Source of the DNA: Dasania phycosphaerae
GTDB lineage: Bacteria; Pseudomonadota; Gammaproteobacteria; Pseudomonadales; Dasaniaceae
Direction: 5' to 3'
NCBI RefSeq assembly: GCF_026891035.1
Contig: NZ_JAPTGG010000003.1
Span: forward strand, 186,001 to 250,000
Length of the DNA stretch: 64,000 bases
In this document: positions 17,634 to 28,100 of the stretch, piece after piece
Position numbering within the stretch: the first letter of the stretch is position 1
How the letters are laid out: each line of letters starts with the position of its first letter
Position numbers and translations under genes: made by a program
The notes under the pieces: model-generated
Database searches by the model: none
What the model was told of the DNA's origin: nothing
The model's input: only the letters and a program-made list of their open reading frames with translations

Positions 17634-18020
17634 ATGGAAGTAAACTTTGAAGATTTAAAAGTCATGGTCATCGATGACAGCAAAACGATTCGTCGCACGG
17701 CAGAAACCCTACTCAAAAAAGTGGGCTGTGAGGTGATTACAGCTACCGATGGTTTTGATGCGCTGGCCAAGATTGCCGATAGCAAGCCCGATATCATCTT
17801 TGTTGATATTATGATGCCGCGCCTGGATGGCTACCAAACCTGTGCGTTAATCAAAAACAATAGTGAGTTTAAGTCTACCCCTGTGATTATGCTGTCCAGT
17901 AAAGATGGCTTATTTGATAAGGCCAAGGGCCGCATTGTGGGCTCTGACCAATACCTCACTAAACCATTTAGTAAAAACGAATTACTAGGGGCGATACAAG
18001 CCCATGTTAGCGAAGCTTGA
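17634..18020 (+). CDS. pilG: PilG, twitching-motility response regulator
   Basis: Single-domain CheY-like receiver. In Pseudomonas PilG acts downstream of ChpA and promotes pilus extension and cAMP signalling. Receiver residues are all present: VMVIDDSKTIRR with the acidic pair at 14-15, IIFVDIMMPRLDG with phospho-Asp58, and YLTKPF with the conserved Lys near 112. The N-terminal extension MEVNFEDLK before the first strand is typical of PilG and separates it from PilH. First gene of the operon, 74 bases before pilH. Confidence 0.94.
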   Translation: MEVNFEDLKVMVIDDSKTIRRTAETLLKKVGCEVITATDGFDALAKIADSKPDIIFVDIMMPRLDGYQTCALIKNNSEFKSTPVIMLSSKDGLFDKAKGRIVGSDQYLTKPFSKNELLGAIQAHVSEA

Positions 18021-18094
18021 ACGCTGGCCAACCTATAATAATAAGTGAATAAGCCCTTAGCTGGGCTCTGTATAGCATCTAGAGGGAATGATTT

Positions 18095-18457
18095 ATGGCT
18101 CGAGTATTGATTGTTGATGACTCGCCTACCGAAACTCACAAAATGTCGACTATCCTCGATAAGCACGGCCACCAAGTGCTTACCGCCGGCAGTGGTGAAG
18201 AGGGAGTGGCAACCGCTAAGGCCGAGCTGCCTGATGTTGTGCTAATGGATATAGTTATGCCTGGCTTAAATGGTTTTCAGGCCACCAGGCAGCTCAGTAA
18301 AAATGCTAGCACCAGCCACATCCCGGTGATTATAGTGACCACCAAAGATCAGGAGACCGACCGGCTGTGGGGCCAGCGTCAAGGCGCCAAGGGGTATTTG
18401 ACCAAGCCTGTTAACGATGCGGTATTAATGAATGCTATCAATGAAGTGCTGGCCTAG
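18095..18457 (+). CDS. pilH: PilH, twitching-motility response regulator
   Basis: Second CheY-like receiver of the operon, 120 residues. In Pseudomonas it works with the retraction side of the pilus motor and acts as a phosphate sink for the Chp kinase. Motifs: VLIVDDSPTETHKM (acidic pair 8-9), VVLMDIVMPGLNGFQAT with phospho-Asp52, and GYLTKPV with the conserved Lys. ETHKM following the acidic pair is characteristic of PilH. AGAGGGA at 18081-18087 is a good ribosome site seven bases before ATG 18095. Confidence 0.94.
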   Translation: MARVLIVDDSPTETHKMSTILDKHGHQVLTAGSGEEGVATAKAELPDVVLMDIVMPGLNGFQATRQLSKNASTSHIPVIIVTTKDQETDRLWGQRQGAKGYLTKPVNDAVLMNAINEVLA

Positions 18458-18492
18458 GGCTGGCAAGCGCAACACAACTATAGTGAGTTGCT

Positions 18493-19035
18493 ATGAGTAA
18501 ACAACTACAAGCTTTTGCCGCCTTACAGGATATAGCAAGCCGTAGCCTGCAGTCGGCCAAAGGCCTGCCTGCGCAGGTTGATGTAGTTCCGCTGTGGTCA
18601 GGCATAGGTTTTACCTTGGGTGGCCATCGTTTTGTCGCCCCTATGGGTGAAGTGTCTGAAATTTTAGTGCAGCCTCCTGCTACGCGTTTGCCCGGTGTTA
18701 AGCCCTGGGTACGTGGCGTTTCTAATGTGCGGGGTAAGTTACTACCGCTAATCGATTTAGAAGTTTTTTTTGGTGGCGCATTAAGTGGCGGTCGCAAAAA
18801 TCACCGCGTGCTGTCTTTAGAGTTAGGTGAGCTGTATACCGGCCTTATAGTCAATGAGGTGCACGGTATGCAGCATTTTCCTGTTGATACCTTTAGCGAT
18901 GAGTTGCCAGCGGGCGTTGAGCCTTTGGCACCTTTTTTGGCGGGTAGTTATCAACAAAACGGCGATACTTGGGTGGTGTTTAGCACCTTTAAGTTGGCAC
19001 AAAATACAGAGTTTATGAATGCAGCGGCCAGTTAA
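18493..19035 (+). CDS. pilI: PilI, CheW-like adaptor
   Basis: CheW-fold scaffold linking the receptor PilJ to the kinase ChpA. The CheW domain spans about residues 35-165: GIGFTLGGHRFVAPMGEVSEIL, TRLPGVKPWVRGVSNVRGKLLPLIDLEVFFGG, and the closing segment LAPFLAGSYQQNGDTWVVFS. Length 180 is normal for PilI. Located between pilH and pilJ as in Pseudomonas. A second adaptor, chpC, is at the operon end. Confidence 0.93.
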   Translation: MSKQLQAFAALQDIASRSLQSAKGLPAQVDVVPLWSGIGFTLGGHRFVAPMGEVSEILVQPPATRLPGVKPWVRGVSNVRGKLLPLIDLEVFFGGALSGGRKNHRVLSLELGELYTGLIVNEVHGMQHFPVDTFSDELPAGVEPLAPFLAGSYQQNGDTWVVFSTFKLAQNTEFMNAAAS

Positions 19036-19099
19036 TATTGGGCGCTTAAAATAAGATTTAATTAATGATCGATCGGATATTGGGCTGGGAGTTCCGGGC

Positions 19100-21196
19100 A
19101 TGAATGCTAAAACAAAAGGTGCAGCTGCTAAGCTGTCGACAAATCGCACCATACTATTTTTTATAGTGTTGCTGGCCGCAGGCTTGGTGGGGGCGATAAT
19201 TAATGCGTATATCGTTCTTAGGGATGCGGGGCACGATGCGCAGTATCTAGAGCTAACGGGTGAGCTGCGTATATTGTCGCAACAAATCGCCACCAGTTCG
19301 CGGCAGGCGACCGGCGGAGACCCAGAGGCGTTTACCCAGCTAGATAATTCACGAAATAGCTTTAACGATACCTTGCGTGTATTGCTCAATGGTAAGGGCG
19401 ACTTGCCCTCGCCGCAGGCTATGTTAACCGATGAGTTGTCGGCGCTGGGCTCAACCTGGGCGCAGGTTAACACCTCGGCAGAAACCATTGTAAAAAACCG
19501 TGAACGTATACTGTTTTTACATGATGTTGCTAGAACCCTGAACGAATCTATACCCGAGCTGCAAGAAGAGTATAACAACGTTGTTGAAATCCTTACCGAT
19601 AACCGAGCCCCCGCCGACCAAGTGTCTATAGCCCAAAGGCAGTCATGGCTGGCAGAGCGTATCGCGCGTAACGTCGATAAGATGCTACAAGGTGGCGATG
19701 CCGCTAAAGCGGCGGCCGACCAATTTAACTTGGATGCGAGTTTGTTTGGTAGCGTGCTGGATGGCATGCTGAAAGGTAATCGCGTAATGGGTATTACCCG
19801 CGTTACCGATGCCGAGGCTAAAGCCAGCTTAGAGGGTATTAGCCAGCTGTTTGAATTTGTGAGTGGCTCGGTAGATGAAATCTTCCAAGCCTCTCCCGAC
19901 TTGTTAAAAGCGCGTGAAGCTGCCGATAAAATCTTGGTTGATGCGCCGCGCATGATGGAGCAAACCAGTGAGCTAGCTGCCCGCATCGGTCGCTTAGAGG
20001 GCGAGCGCACGGTAACTACTACCACCGCGCTGGTGTTTGTGGGTATCACTATCTTTGCGGTATTTATGATAGGTATACAAAACTTCCGTAATACCCGCGC
20101 CCGCTTGAACGAAACGGCAGATACCAACGAGCGTAACCAGACCGCTATCTTGCGTTTACTGGATGAGCTAGCCGACTTGGCGGACGGTGACTTAACCACC
20201 ACTGCAACGGTATCGGAAGACTTTACTGGCGCCATCGCCGACTCTATCAACTTTACTATCGACCAATTAAGAATACTGGTATCGCAAATAAACGACACCG
20301 CGGTAAAAGTATCGGTGGCGGCAGAAGAAACACAGGGCACTGCACTGCACTTGGCCGAAGCGTCTGAGCATCAGGCGCAAGAAATTGCCGGGGCATCAGC
20401 GGCGGTTAACGAGATGGCGGTGACCATCGACCAGGTATCTTCCAACGCGGCCGAATCAGCCAGCGTTGCGGAGCGCTCGGTTGCCATCGCTAACACCGGT
20501 GCCGAAGTGGTACAAAACACCATACACGGCATGGATAACATCCGTGAGCAGATACAAGAAACCTCTAAGCGTATTAAACGATTGGGTGAATCGTCACAGG
20601 AGATTGGTGACATCGTATCTTTGATCAACGACATCGCCGACCAAACCAACATCCTGGCACTTAACGCTGCCATACAGGCCTCGATGGCGGGTGACGCCGG
20701 TAGGGGCTTCGCGGTTGTTGCGGATGAGGTACAGCGCCTAGCGGAACGTTCATCAGCTGCAACCAAGCAGATTGAGGCGCTGGTAAAAACTATCCAGTCA
20801 GATACCAACGAAGCGGTAATCTCGATGGAACAAACCACCGCCGAGGTGGTGCGAGGTGCGCGCTTAGCACAAGACGCGGGTACTGCACTGGAAGAAATCG
20901 AAACCGTATCGCAGGAACTGGCGGAATTGATTCAAAACATTTCGAACGCGGCGCGCCAACAGGCATCGTCAGCGGGCCACATCTCCAATACCATGAATGT
21001 AATCCAAGAGATTACCTCGCAAACTTCATCAGGTACTACTGCAACCGCGCAATCTATCGGTAACTTGGCCGGCATGGCGAACGAACTGAAAGAATCGGTG
21101 GCGGGTTTCAAACTGCCTGAAGAGGAAGATGTGCTATTGGAAGAAGCGGGTGCTGATATTACCGAAATAGATATGGAACTGGTGGAGGTTGAGTAA
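19100..21196 (+). CDS. pilJ: PilJ, type IV pilus chemoreceptor
   Basis: Inner-membrane methyl-accepting protein thought to sense pilin or pilus retraction. TM1 is near residues 14-37 (ILFFIVLLAAGLVGAIINAYIVL), a helical periplasmic region with two PilJ-type repeats follows, and TM2 is near 308-326 (TALVFVGITIFAVFMIGI). A cytoplasmic HAMP-like part and signalling coiled coil end the protein. The hairpin tip has IADQTNILALNAAIQASMAG, where IQASMAG replaces the usual IEAARAG; this change is typical of PilJ. Length 698 is close to the Pseudomonas protein. The unusually acidic C-terminus (EEEDVLLEEAGADITEIDMELVEVE) carries no CheR-docking pentapeptide. Confidence 0.94.
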   Translation: MNAKTKGAAAKLSTNRTILFFIVLLAAGLVGAIINAYIVLRDAGHDAQYLELTGELRILSQQIATSSRQATGGDPEAFTQLDNSRNSFNDTLRVLLNGKGDLPSPQAMLTDELSALGSTWAQVNTSAETIVKNRERILFLHDVARTLNESIPELQEEYNNVVEILTDNRAPADQVSIAQRQSWLAERIARNVDKMLQGGDAAKAAADQFNLDASLFGSVLDGMLKGNRVMGITRVTDAEAKASLEGISQLFEFVSGSVDEIFQASPDLLKAREAADKILVDAPRMMEQTSELAARIGRLEGERTVTTTTALVFVGITIFAVFMIGIQNFRNTRARLNETADTNERNQTAILRLLDELADLADGDLTTTATVSEDFTGAIADSINFTIDQLRILVSQINDTAVKVSVAAEETQGTALHLAEASEHQAQEIAGASAAVNEMAVTIDQVSSNAAESASVAERSVAIANTGAEVVQNTIHGMDNIREQIQETSKRIKRLGESSQEIGDIVSLINDIADQTNILALNAAIQASMAGDAGRGFAVVADEVQRLAERSSAATKQIEALVKTIQSDTNEAVISMEQTTAEVVRGARLAQDAGTALEEIETVSQELAELIQNISNAARQQASSAGHISNTMNVIQEITSQTSSGTTATAQSIGNLAGMANELKESVAGFKLPEEEDVLLEEAGADITEIDMELVEVE

Positions 21197-21242
21197 TTCA
21201 CCATGCTCACCACAGCCTACGATAGCGGCGATGTAAATAGTC

Positions 21243-22106
21243 ATGGCGTCGTGGGCATATGAGCCGCTAGCGCCATTAAGCGATAAGCAATATGAGCAGT
21301 GGCAGGCATTACTAGAGCAGCGCACCGGTATTTGCTTTATGCAACACCGATCTATTTTGCAAGCTGGGTTAGTGTTGCGCATGCGGGAGATAGGCATTAG
21401 TGATTACGATGAATATTTTCAGCAGGTCAGTGCCGTACCTCAAGGAGCCATTGAATGGTCTTTGTTGGTGGATCGCATCTCGGTTAAGGAAACCAGTTTT
21501 TTTAGAGATGCTGATGCCTTTAATGCGGTTAAGCAGTTTTTACTCAACCGCCTTGATGCCCAGCAAAGGCCGCAAGATGATACATTAGAAATTTGGAGTG
21601 TGGGTTGCTCTACAGGTGAGGAGGCTTACTCTCTTGCCATGGTTGCCAGCGACATGGTCGATTATACCCAGGCTAAAATTTTTATAGGGGTGACGGCAAC
21701 CGATATTAGTTCAACCGCATTAAGTTACGCCCGGCGAGGTGCTTATGCGCCGCGCAAGCTAGAGCGCATGCCGGCAGAAACAAAAATTAAATACTTTTCA
21801 GAGCAAGAGGATAAACACTTCCAGGTTGTTCCTAGCCTGAAACAAAAACTATGTTTTACGCAGGGTAATATCCTAGAGCTGGAACAAGCGCCAGCCATAA
21901 AAATGGATATTATTTATTGTCAAAACGTACTGATATATTTTCAGCGTTGGCGTCATAAACAAATACTGGATATGTTTGCCGAACGCTTGAAGCCCGGCGG
22001 TTTGTTAGTCATGGGGGCGGGTGAGGTTACACAGTGGAACCACCCAAAAATGAAACGGTTAGCTGATGAACGCGTATTGGCTTACCTTCATGCTCATGAG
22101 CAATAA
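21243..22106 (+). CDS. pilK: PilK, CheR-family methyltransferase
   Basis: SAM-dependent glutamate methyltransferase for the PilJ receptor. The all-alpha N-terminal CheR domain covers about residues 10-85 (YEQWQALLEQRTGICF, LVLRMREIGISDYDEYFQ). The catalytic domain has VKETSFFRD near 82, IWSVGCSTGEEAYSLAM near 117 (SAM-binding motif I), and DIIYCQNVLIYF near 221, the conserved NVLIYF of CheR. Length 287 is normal. It begins 46 bases after pilJ and precedes chpA by 36 bases. Confidence 0.93.
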   Translation: MASWAYEPLAPLSDKQYEQWQALLEQRTGICFMQHRSILQAGLVLRMREIGISDYDEYFQQVSAVPQGAIEWSLLVDRISVKETSFFRDADAFNAVKQFLLNRLDAQQRPQDDTLEIWSVGCSTGEEAYSLAMVASDMVDYTQAKIFIGVTATDISSTALSYARRGAYAPRKLERMPAETKIKYFSEQEDKHFQVVPSLKQKLCFTQGNILELEQAPAIKMDIIYCQNVLIYFQRWRHKQILDMFAERLKPGGLLVMGAGEVTQWNHPKMKRLADERVLAYLHAHEQ

Positions 22107-22142
22107 GCGCTGATTGAATTGATAAAAAAAGGGCCATAGAGA

Positions 22143-25100
22143 ATGGTTGAGCGTCGAGATTATGTTGCGCTAGATTGGGTAGCTGGAGAGATAGAAGAAA
22201 CTCTCAAACAGGCCGCGCAAGCTTTAGATGCCTATATTGCCAATCGTGATGATGCGACCAAGTTGCGTTTTTGTTTAACACATATCCATCAAGTGTTAGG
22301 CACTTTGCGCATGGTTGAGTTCTTCGGCGCTGCATTACTGGCCGAAGAAATGGAATACGTAGCGGATGCCATTTCCCATAACCGCATACACGAAAGCCAT
22401 ATAGAAGATGCCCTGCAAGTATTGCATGCCGCTATGGTGCAGCTGCCCAAATATTTAGAGCGGGTTAAAGCTTCGCGCCATGGCCTGCCGTCCATTTTAT
22501 TGCCGGTATTAAATGATTTGCGTGCTGTGCGCGGCGAGCAACTGTTATCAGAAACGGTTTTATTTGCCCCCGATATGTCCATGGCCAAAGAAGGTCATGC
22601 CGCAACAGCGCTAAGTATTTCAGGTAAAGAGCTAACCGAGGTTGCACATAAACTAAGGCAAATGTACCAAATTGCTTTATTAGGTTTAATACGCGGCAAA
22701 GATGTTAGGAAAAATTTAAATTACCTAGCAAAAGTTTGTGCGCGCTTAGTAAAAGTTTCAGAAGGGCAATCCTCACAAGCTATATGGCGTGTTTGTATAG
22801 CAGTTTTAGAGGGCTTGCTAAATGGCTCTATAGAGACCAGCGTCTCGGTAAAAATTTTGCTGCGCCAAGTTGATAGGCAAATCAAAAACATTATCGATCA
22901 AGGTGAGCTGGCGGTATTGGCGCCATATCCAGAAGACCTAGTTAAAAACTTGCTTTATTACGTGGCGCGCAGCAAGGCCAACTCCCGTTATATTAAAGAA
23001 ATTAAAAACGATTTTAATTTGGCTGGCTCGCTACTGGGTGAGGGCGATTTAGACGGTGGCGATTTGGCCACGCCCGATAGTGCCGCTATGCACGCGGTAA
23101 TGGTGGCGCTAGCCAATGAGCTCTCCGATATACAGCAGCAAATGCAAGTGGCTGGCACAGATAGTGTGGCGCTAGCAGGTATATTGCCTCTGTTTCGCCG
23201 GGTCTGCGATACCATGGCCATACTGGGCTTGGGTAGTCATCTTAAACAGCTGCATGATTTATACACGCGTTTTGCCAAACAGTTGGCAACCGATATTGAT
23301 AGCCAGGAAATTGCCGAGGTACTGGCAGCGATTACCGCTATCTGCCTAGAACTTAAGCCTGATGAATTAGTTGAACCTGAACAAAAACAAGAGCTGTTTA
23401 ACGATAGCGAAGAGGCTCAGGGCCATTTAGATACGGCTTTTGAATCGGTGCTGCGTGAATCGCGAGTAGGCTTAGAACAGGCTAAAGATGCGGTTATAGA
23501 ATTTGTCGCCACCCAGTGGGATCACAGTTGCTTGGCCGATGTGCCCGCGCAATTACAAAATATTATTGGCAGTTTAGGCATGGTGCCATTAGCCCGTGCC
23601 AGCACAATTTTAAAATCCTGCGAAACCTATGTTAGCCGCGATTTACTGGCCAACAAAAGCGTACCCGATTGGCAGGTGTTAGATACTTTAGCCGATGCGA
23701 TTACCTCGGTAGATTATTATTTAGAGCGTCTAATCGAAGACCCAGAAAGTGACGGCAGTGTTATTTTAGATATGGCGGCCGACAGTGTTGCTGAGCTAGG
23801 CTATCCGGTGGCGGCTGACAGCGTTAGTGCCGATGAGCCACCCCTGTTGGCTGCCGAAGCTGAACCAGCCAGTGTAGAGCCACCGCTGTTAGATGAGCCC
23901 CCAGTGCTCAATGATGAACAGCCTAGTGAGGGTCATAGCGAACAACAAAGTAGCGAGCAGAGTGTTGAACCGCCGATACTTGCCGCAGCAGAAGAATTTA
24001 TTGTAGAGCCACCGACCTTAGAGCCCGAGCCCTCAGCGGCTAGCGATGAGGTAGGTGAACTGTCACCAGAAGATATACCCTTATTAGCCGAGGCCATGGC
24101 TTCTGAGTTTGTCGATCCCGACGAAACCACTATAGATTTTGAAGACGCCGAAGAGCTTAGCGAAAGCCATGCTGCAGCCAGCCCAGAGCCTATTGCCGAC
24201 CTTGAAACCGCAACAGCCGCCGCTGTAGAAGAAGATGAAGATTACGATCCTGAAATTGTAGAGATCTTCATTGAAGAAGCCGGCGAAGTTTTAGAAACCA
24301 TAGCCGAGTACTTACCGCAATGGCAGGCCGACCACAGTAATAGTGACGCAAGAGACACTGTGCGCCGTGCTTTTCATACCTTAAAAGGCAGCGGCCGTAT
24401 GGTGGGGGCCACCGATATAGGTGAGTTAGCCTGGGCTATAGAGAGCCTGCTCAATACCATTATCGATGGCTCATTAAATTTAGAGGGCCAGCACTTAAGC
24501 CTAGCGGCTGAAGTTGCCGACTATGTGCCTACCATGGTTAGCGCTTTTGAAAATCGCCAGCCTATAGAGGGCGCCACGGCACAGGCCTTTATTGCCCGCG
24601 CCGAAGCTTATATTGCCGGTGACGTGCCTGCAGCCGAAGCTGTACAAGCACAGCCTGAAGTAGAAGAAACTTCGCAGCTTGATGATGGTTTGAGTATAGA
24701 AGAGCCAGAGCAACAGCCAGAGGAAGATGCTTTGGCCTTAGAGCTGGCCGATGAAAGCGAAGAGGCCGTTGATAACGAACTGCTGGAGATCTTTGCCGGC
24801 GAAGCTGCTACGCATAGGGAAGTGCTGGATCAATTTATCAGCCATTGCCACGAGCTAGCGGGCCCCGCCGATTTAACCGACGAATTGCAGCGTGCCTTAC
24901 ATACCTTAAAAGGCAGCGCCAATATGGCGGGTATTACCCCAGTGGCGATGATAGTAGGGCCGGTGGAAGGTTTGATAAAAGATTTGCGCGCCATGCAAAT
25001 GAAGGCTGATCACAGCATTGTTGAGCTGTTAGAACAAACCTCTAGCTACATTTCGCAGGGCTCGGCACAGCTTAGTACTAACCCCATGCAAACACTGCCA

Positions 25101-28100
25101 GGCAGTGACGATTTTTTAACGCAGCTAGCAAACATACATCAAGAGCGCTTAGCTGTCGCCGCCGATGCCAACGCCGAAGACAACAGTATTCCGCCGCAGG
25201 CGCTAAATGAATTTTTAACTCTGAGCCTAGACGTAGTAAGCGATGCTGAGCAAAAACTACTGGCTTGGGCTAAAGACGAGCTGGATGAAGGCAAGCAACA
25301 GCAGTTGCTAATACAGTTTTCTCGCATGATAGAGCGTGCTGAAATTATTAATATGCCCGCCTTTGTCGAGCTGGCGCAAGCGATGCAAGTTTTCTATAGG
25401 CAGGCCATAGATGCCGGTGAACAAAGCGAAGCGTTTTGTAACTTGGCAGCACAAGGCAATGACGCCTTAATTGATATGTTAGACCAAATTGCTGGCCATC
25501 AAACGCCAGCTTTTGATGAAGCTTTGTTAGCGGCGATAGAAGACTTTAGCATGTCGGCAGGCAGTCCTATGGCCGAGTCTGAAACCGCAGAGGCCGATGC
25601 TATCGCTAGCAGCGACGTTAGTGAGGCCAGCGATGAGTTCGAGCCTATAGAGCCGCAACTAGAGCAAGCGCCAGAACCTGAGCCTGAATCTGAACCAGAG
25701 TCGCAAACCATAAGCGAATCAGAGCCGCTAGCAGCGCCAGCGGATAGCAGCACTGCCAGCGCCGACGATGATGAAGAGCTGGATGATGAAATCATCGAAA
25801 TCTTTATGGAAGAGGCGGGTGAACTATTAGAGTCACTGGATGAAGCTATACATGCTTGGAGCGAAGATAGAACCAATCGCGCCCACCCCGATGAATTACT
25901 GCGTGTATTACACACCCTTAAAGGCGGCGCGCGTTTAGCGGGTATTAGCAGCATAGGCGATCTCAGTCATAATTTTGAAACGCGTTTGGAAAGCCTAGAT
26001 TTAGATAATTTACAGGCCGATGACGCGCTGATGGCTGAAACCCTAGCCACTCAAGATCAGTTAGTGGTTATGGTTGAAAAGCTTAAGCAGGGTGAAAGTC
26101 TGGTCGGTATAGCCACCGATTTACCTGCGGTAGATGAGCCAGCAGCCCAGCCTGAAGTTAAACCGCTGAGTGAGCCTGTTGCCGAGCAGCGCAATGAATT
26201 TAACCTGCCCTTAGCAGCGGCCAAGCCCGAAAAAACAATCACACCTTTTACCGCTCCTGCAGCCAGCAACGACACGGTAACGCCTCTGCCCGCTGATAGT
26301 AAGCGCGGTCCGCAAGAAGTGGTCAAAGTGTCGGCGCAGTTATTAGAGGAGCTGGTTAACCTTGCGGGTGAAACCTCTATTTCCCGTGGCCGTGCGGAAG
26401 AGCAAATTTCGGAGCTGGTTTTCTCGCTAGACGATATGCAAATCACCGTCGACCGCTTGCAGCAGCAGGTGCGTCGTTTGGATATGGAAACCGAGCAGCA
26501 AATTCTCTATCGCCAAGAGCAGGTAGAGAGTGAAGGCCTAGAGGGGTTCGACCCCTTAGAAATGGACCGCTATTCACAGCTGCAGCAATTATCGCGCTCG
26601 CTGTTAGAGTCCTCATCGGATTTGACCGATATTAAAGGCACGCTGGCCGATAAAGCTCGCGACATGGAAACCTTGTTAGTGCAGCAGTCGCGCATTAATA
26701 CCGAGCTACAAGAAGGTTTGATGCGTTCACGCATGGTGCCCTTCTCACGCATGGTACCCAGGTTGCGCCGTATCGTCAGGCAGGTCAGTGGCGAGCTGGA
26801 TAAAAAAGTCGACTTCCGTTTAGATAATGTCGAAGGTGAATTAGACCGTACCGTGTTAGAGCGTATGGTCGCGCCCTTAGAGCACATGTTACGCAACGCG
26901 GTAGATCACGGCATAGAAAACAAAGAGCAGCGTCAAGCGGCGGGTAAGTCACCGCGCGGCACTGTTGCCCTTAATTTAGCGCGCGAAGGTGGCGAGATCG
27001 TGTTAACTCTCTCCGATGACGGCGCCGGTATCAACTTAGACGCGGTGAAGAAAAAAGCCATAGAGCGCGGTTTAATGGAGCCTGATGCCAGCCTCTCTAA
27101 TCATGAAATTTTGCAATTTATTTTGCAGGCCGGCTTTAGTACAGCTGACAAAGTGACACAAATATCGGGCCGCGGCGTAGGCATGGACGTGGTGCACAGC
27201 GAAATCAAACAGCTGGGCGGTACCATGGACATAGAGTCTATCTACGGCCAAGGCACCCGCTTTATTGTGCGCCTGCCCTTTACCGTATCGGTTAACCGCG
27301 CCTTAATGGTTAACATAGGCGGCGACAACTATGCGATACCGCTAAACACCATAGAGGGTATAGTGCGGGTTAGCCCCTTCGAGCTAGAGGCTTACTATCA
27401 GCCCGATGCCCCGCTATTTGAATATGCCGGCCAATCCTATTTATTGCGCTATATGGGCGCACTGTTAAACCGCGGCGAAAAACCGATTTTGGAAGGCCGC
27501 AGCATGCCCTTACCGGTGATTTTAGTTCGCGGTGCTGACCACTCGGTGGCAATACAAGTTGATCATCTGATGGGCTCGCGCGAAATAGTGGTGAAACCCT
27601 TGGGCCCCCAATTTAGCATGGTGCAAGGCTTGTCGGGTGCCACCGTGTTGGGTGATGGTAATGTGGTTATCATCTTGGATCTGCCTGCCATGATACGCGC
27701 CGATGCCCTGCATGCGCATAGAGATGTATTGATACCGCAAGATGAAAGCCGCTACGAAGAAGATCGCATCACTAAAGTGATGGTAGTGGATGATTCGGTA
27801 ACCGTGCGCAAAGTAACTTCGCGCTTCTTAGAGCGTCAAGGCATGGAGGTAGTGTTAGCAAAAGATGGTATCGACGCCGTCGCGCAGCTTAATGAAATGG
27901 AGCGCATCCCTGATGTGATGCTACTGGATATAGAAATGCCACGCATGGATGGCTTTGAAGTCGCCAGCCGGGTAAGGCACACCAGCCGTTTAAAAGAGCT
28001 ACCCATAATTATGATTACCTCGCGTACTGGTGATAAGCACAGAGAGCGCGCCATGAGCTTAGGGGTTAATCACTACCTGGGTAAGCCTTACCAAGAGACG

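Noticed and set aside
18823..20340. Long open frame of 505 codons on the - strand
   Set aside because: It lies wholly antisense to pilI and pilJ, is Ser/Arg-rich with no domain pattern, and is explained by codon bias of the true genes.
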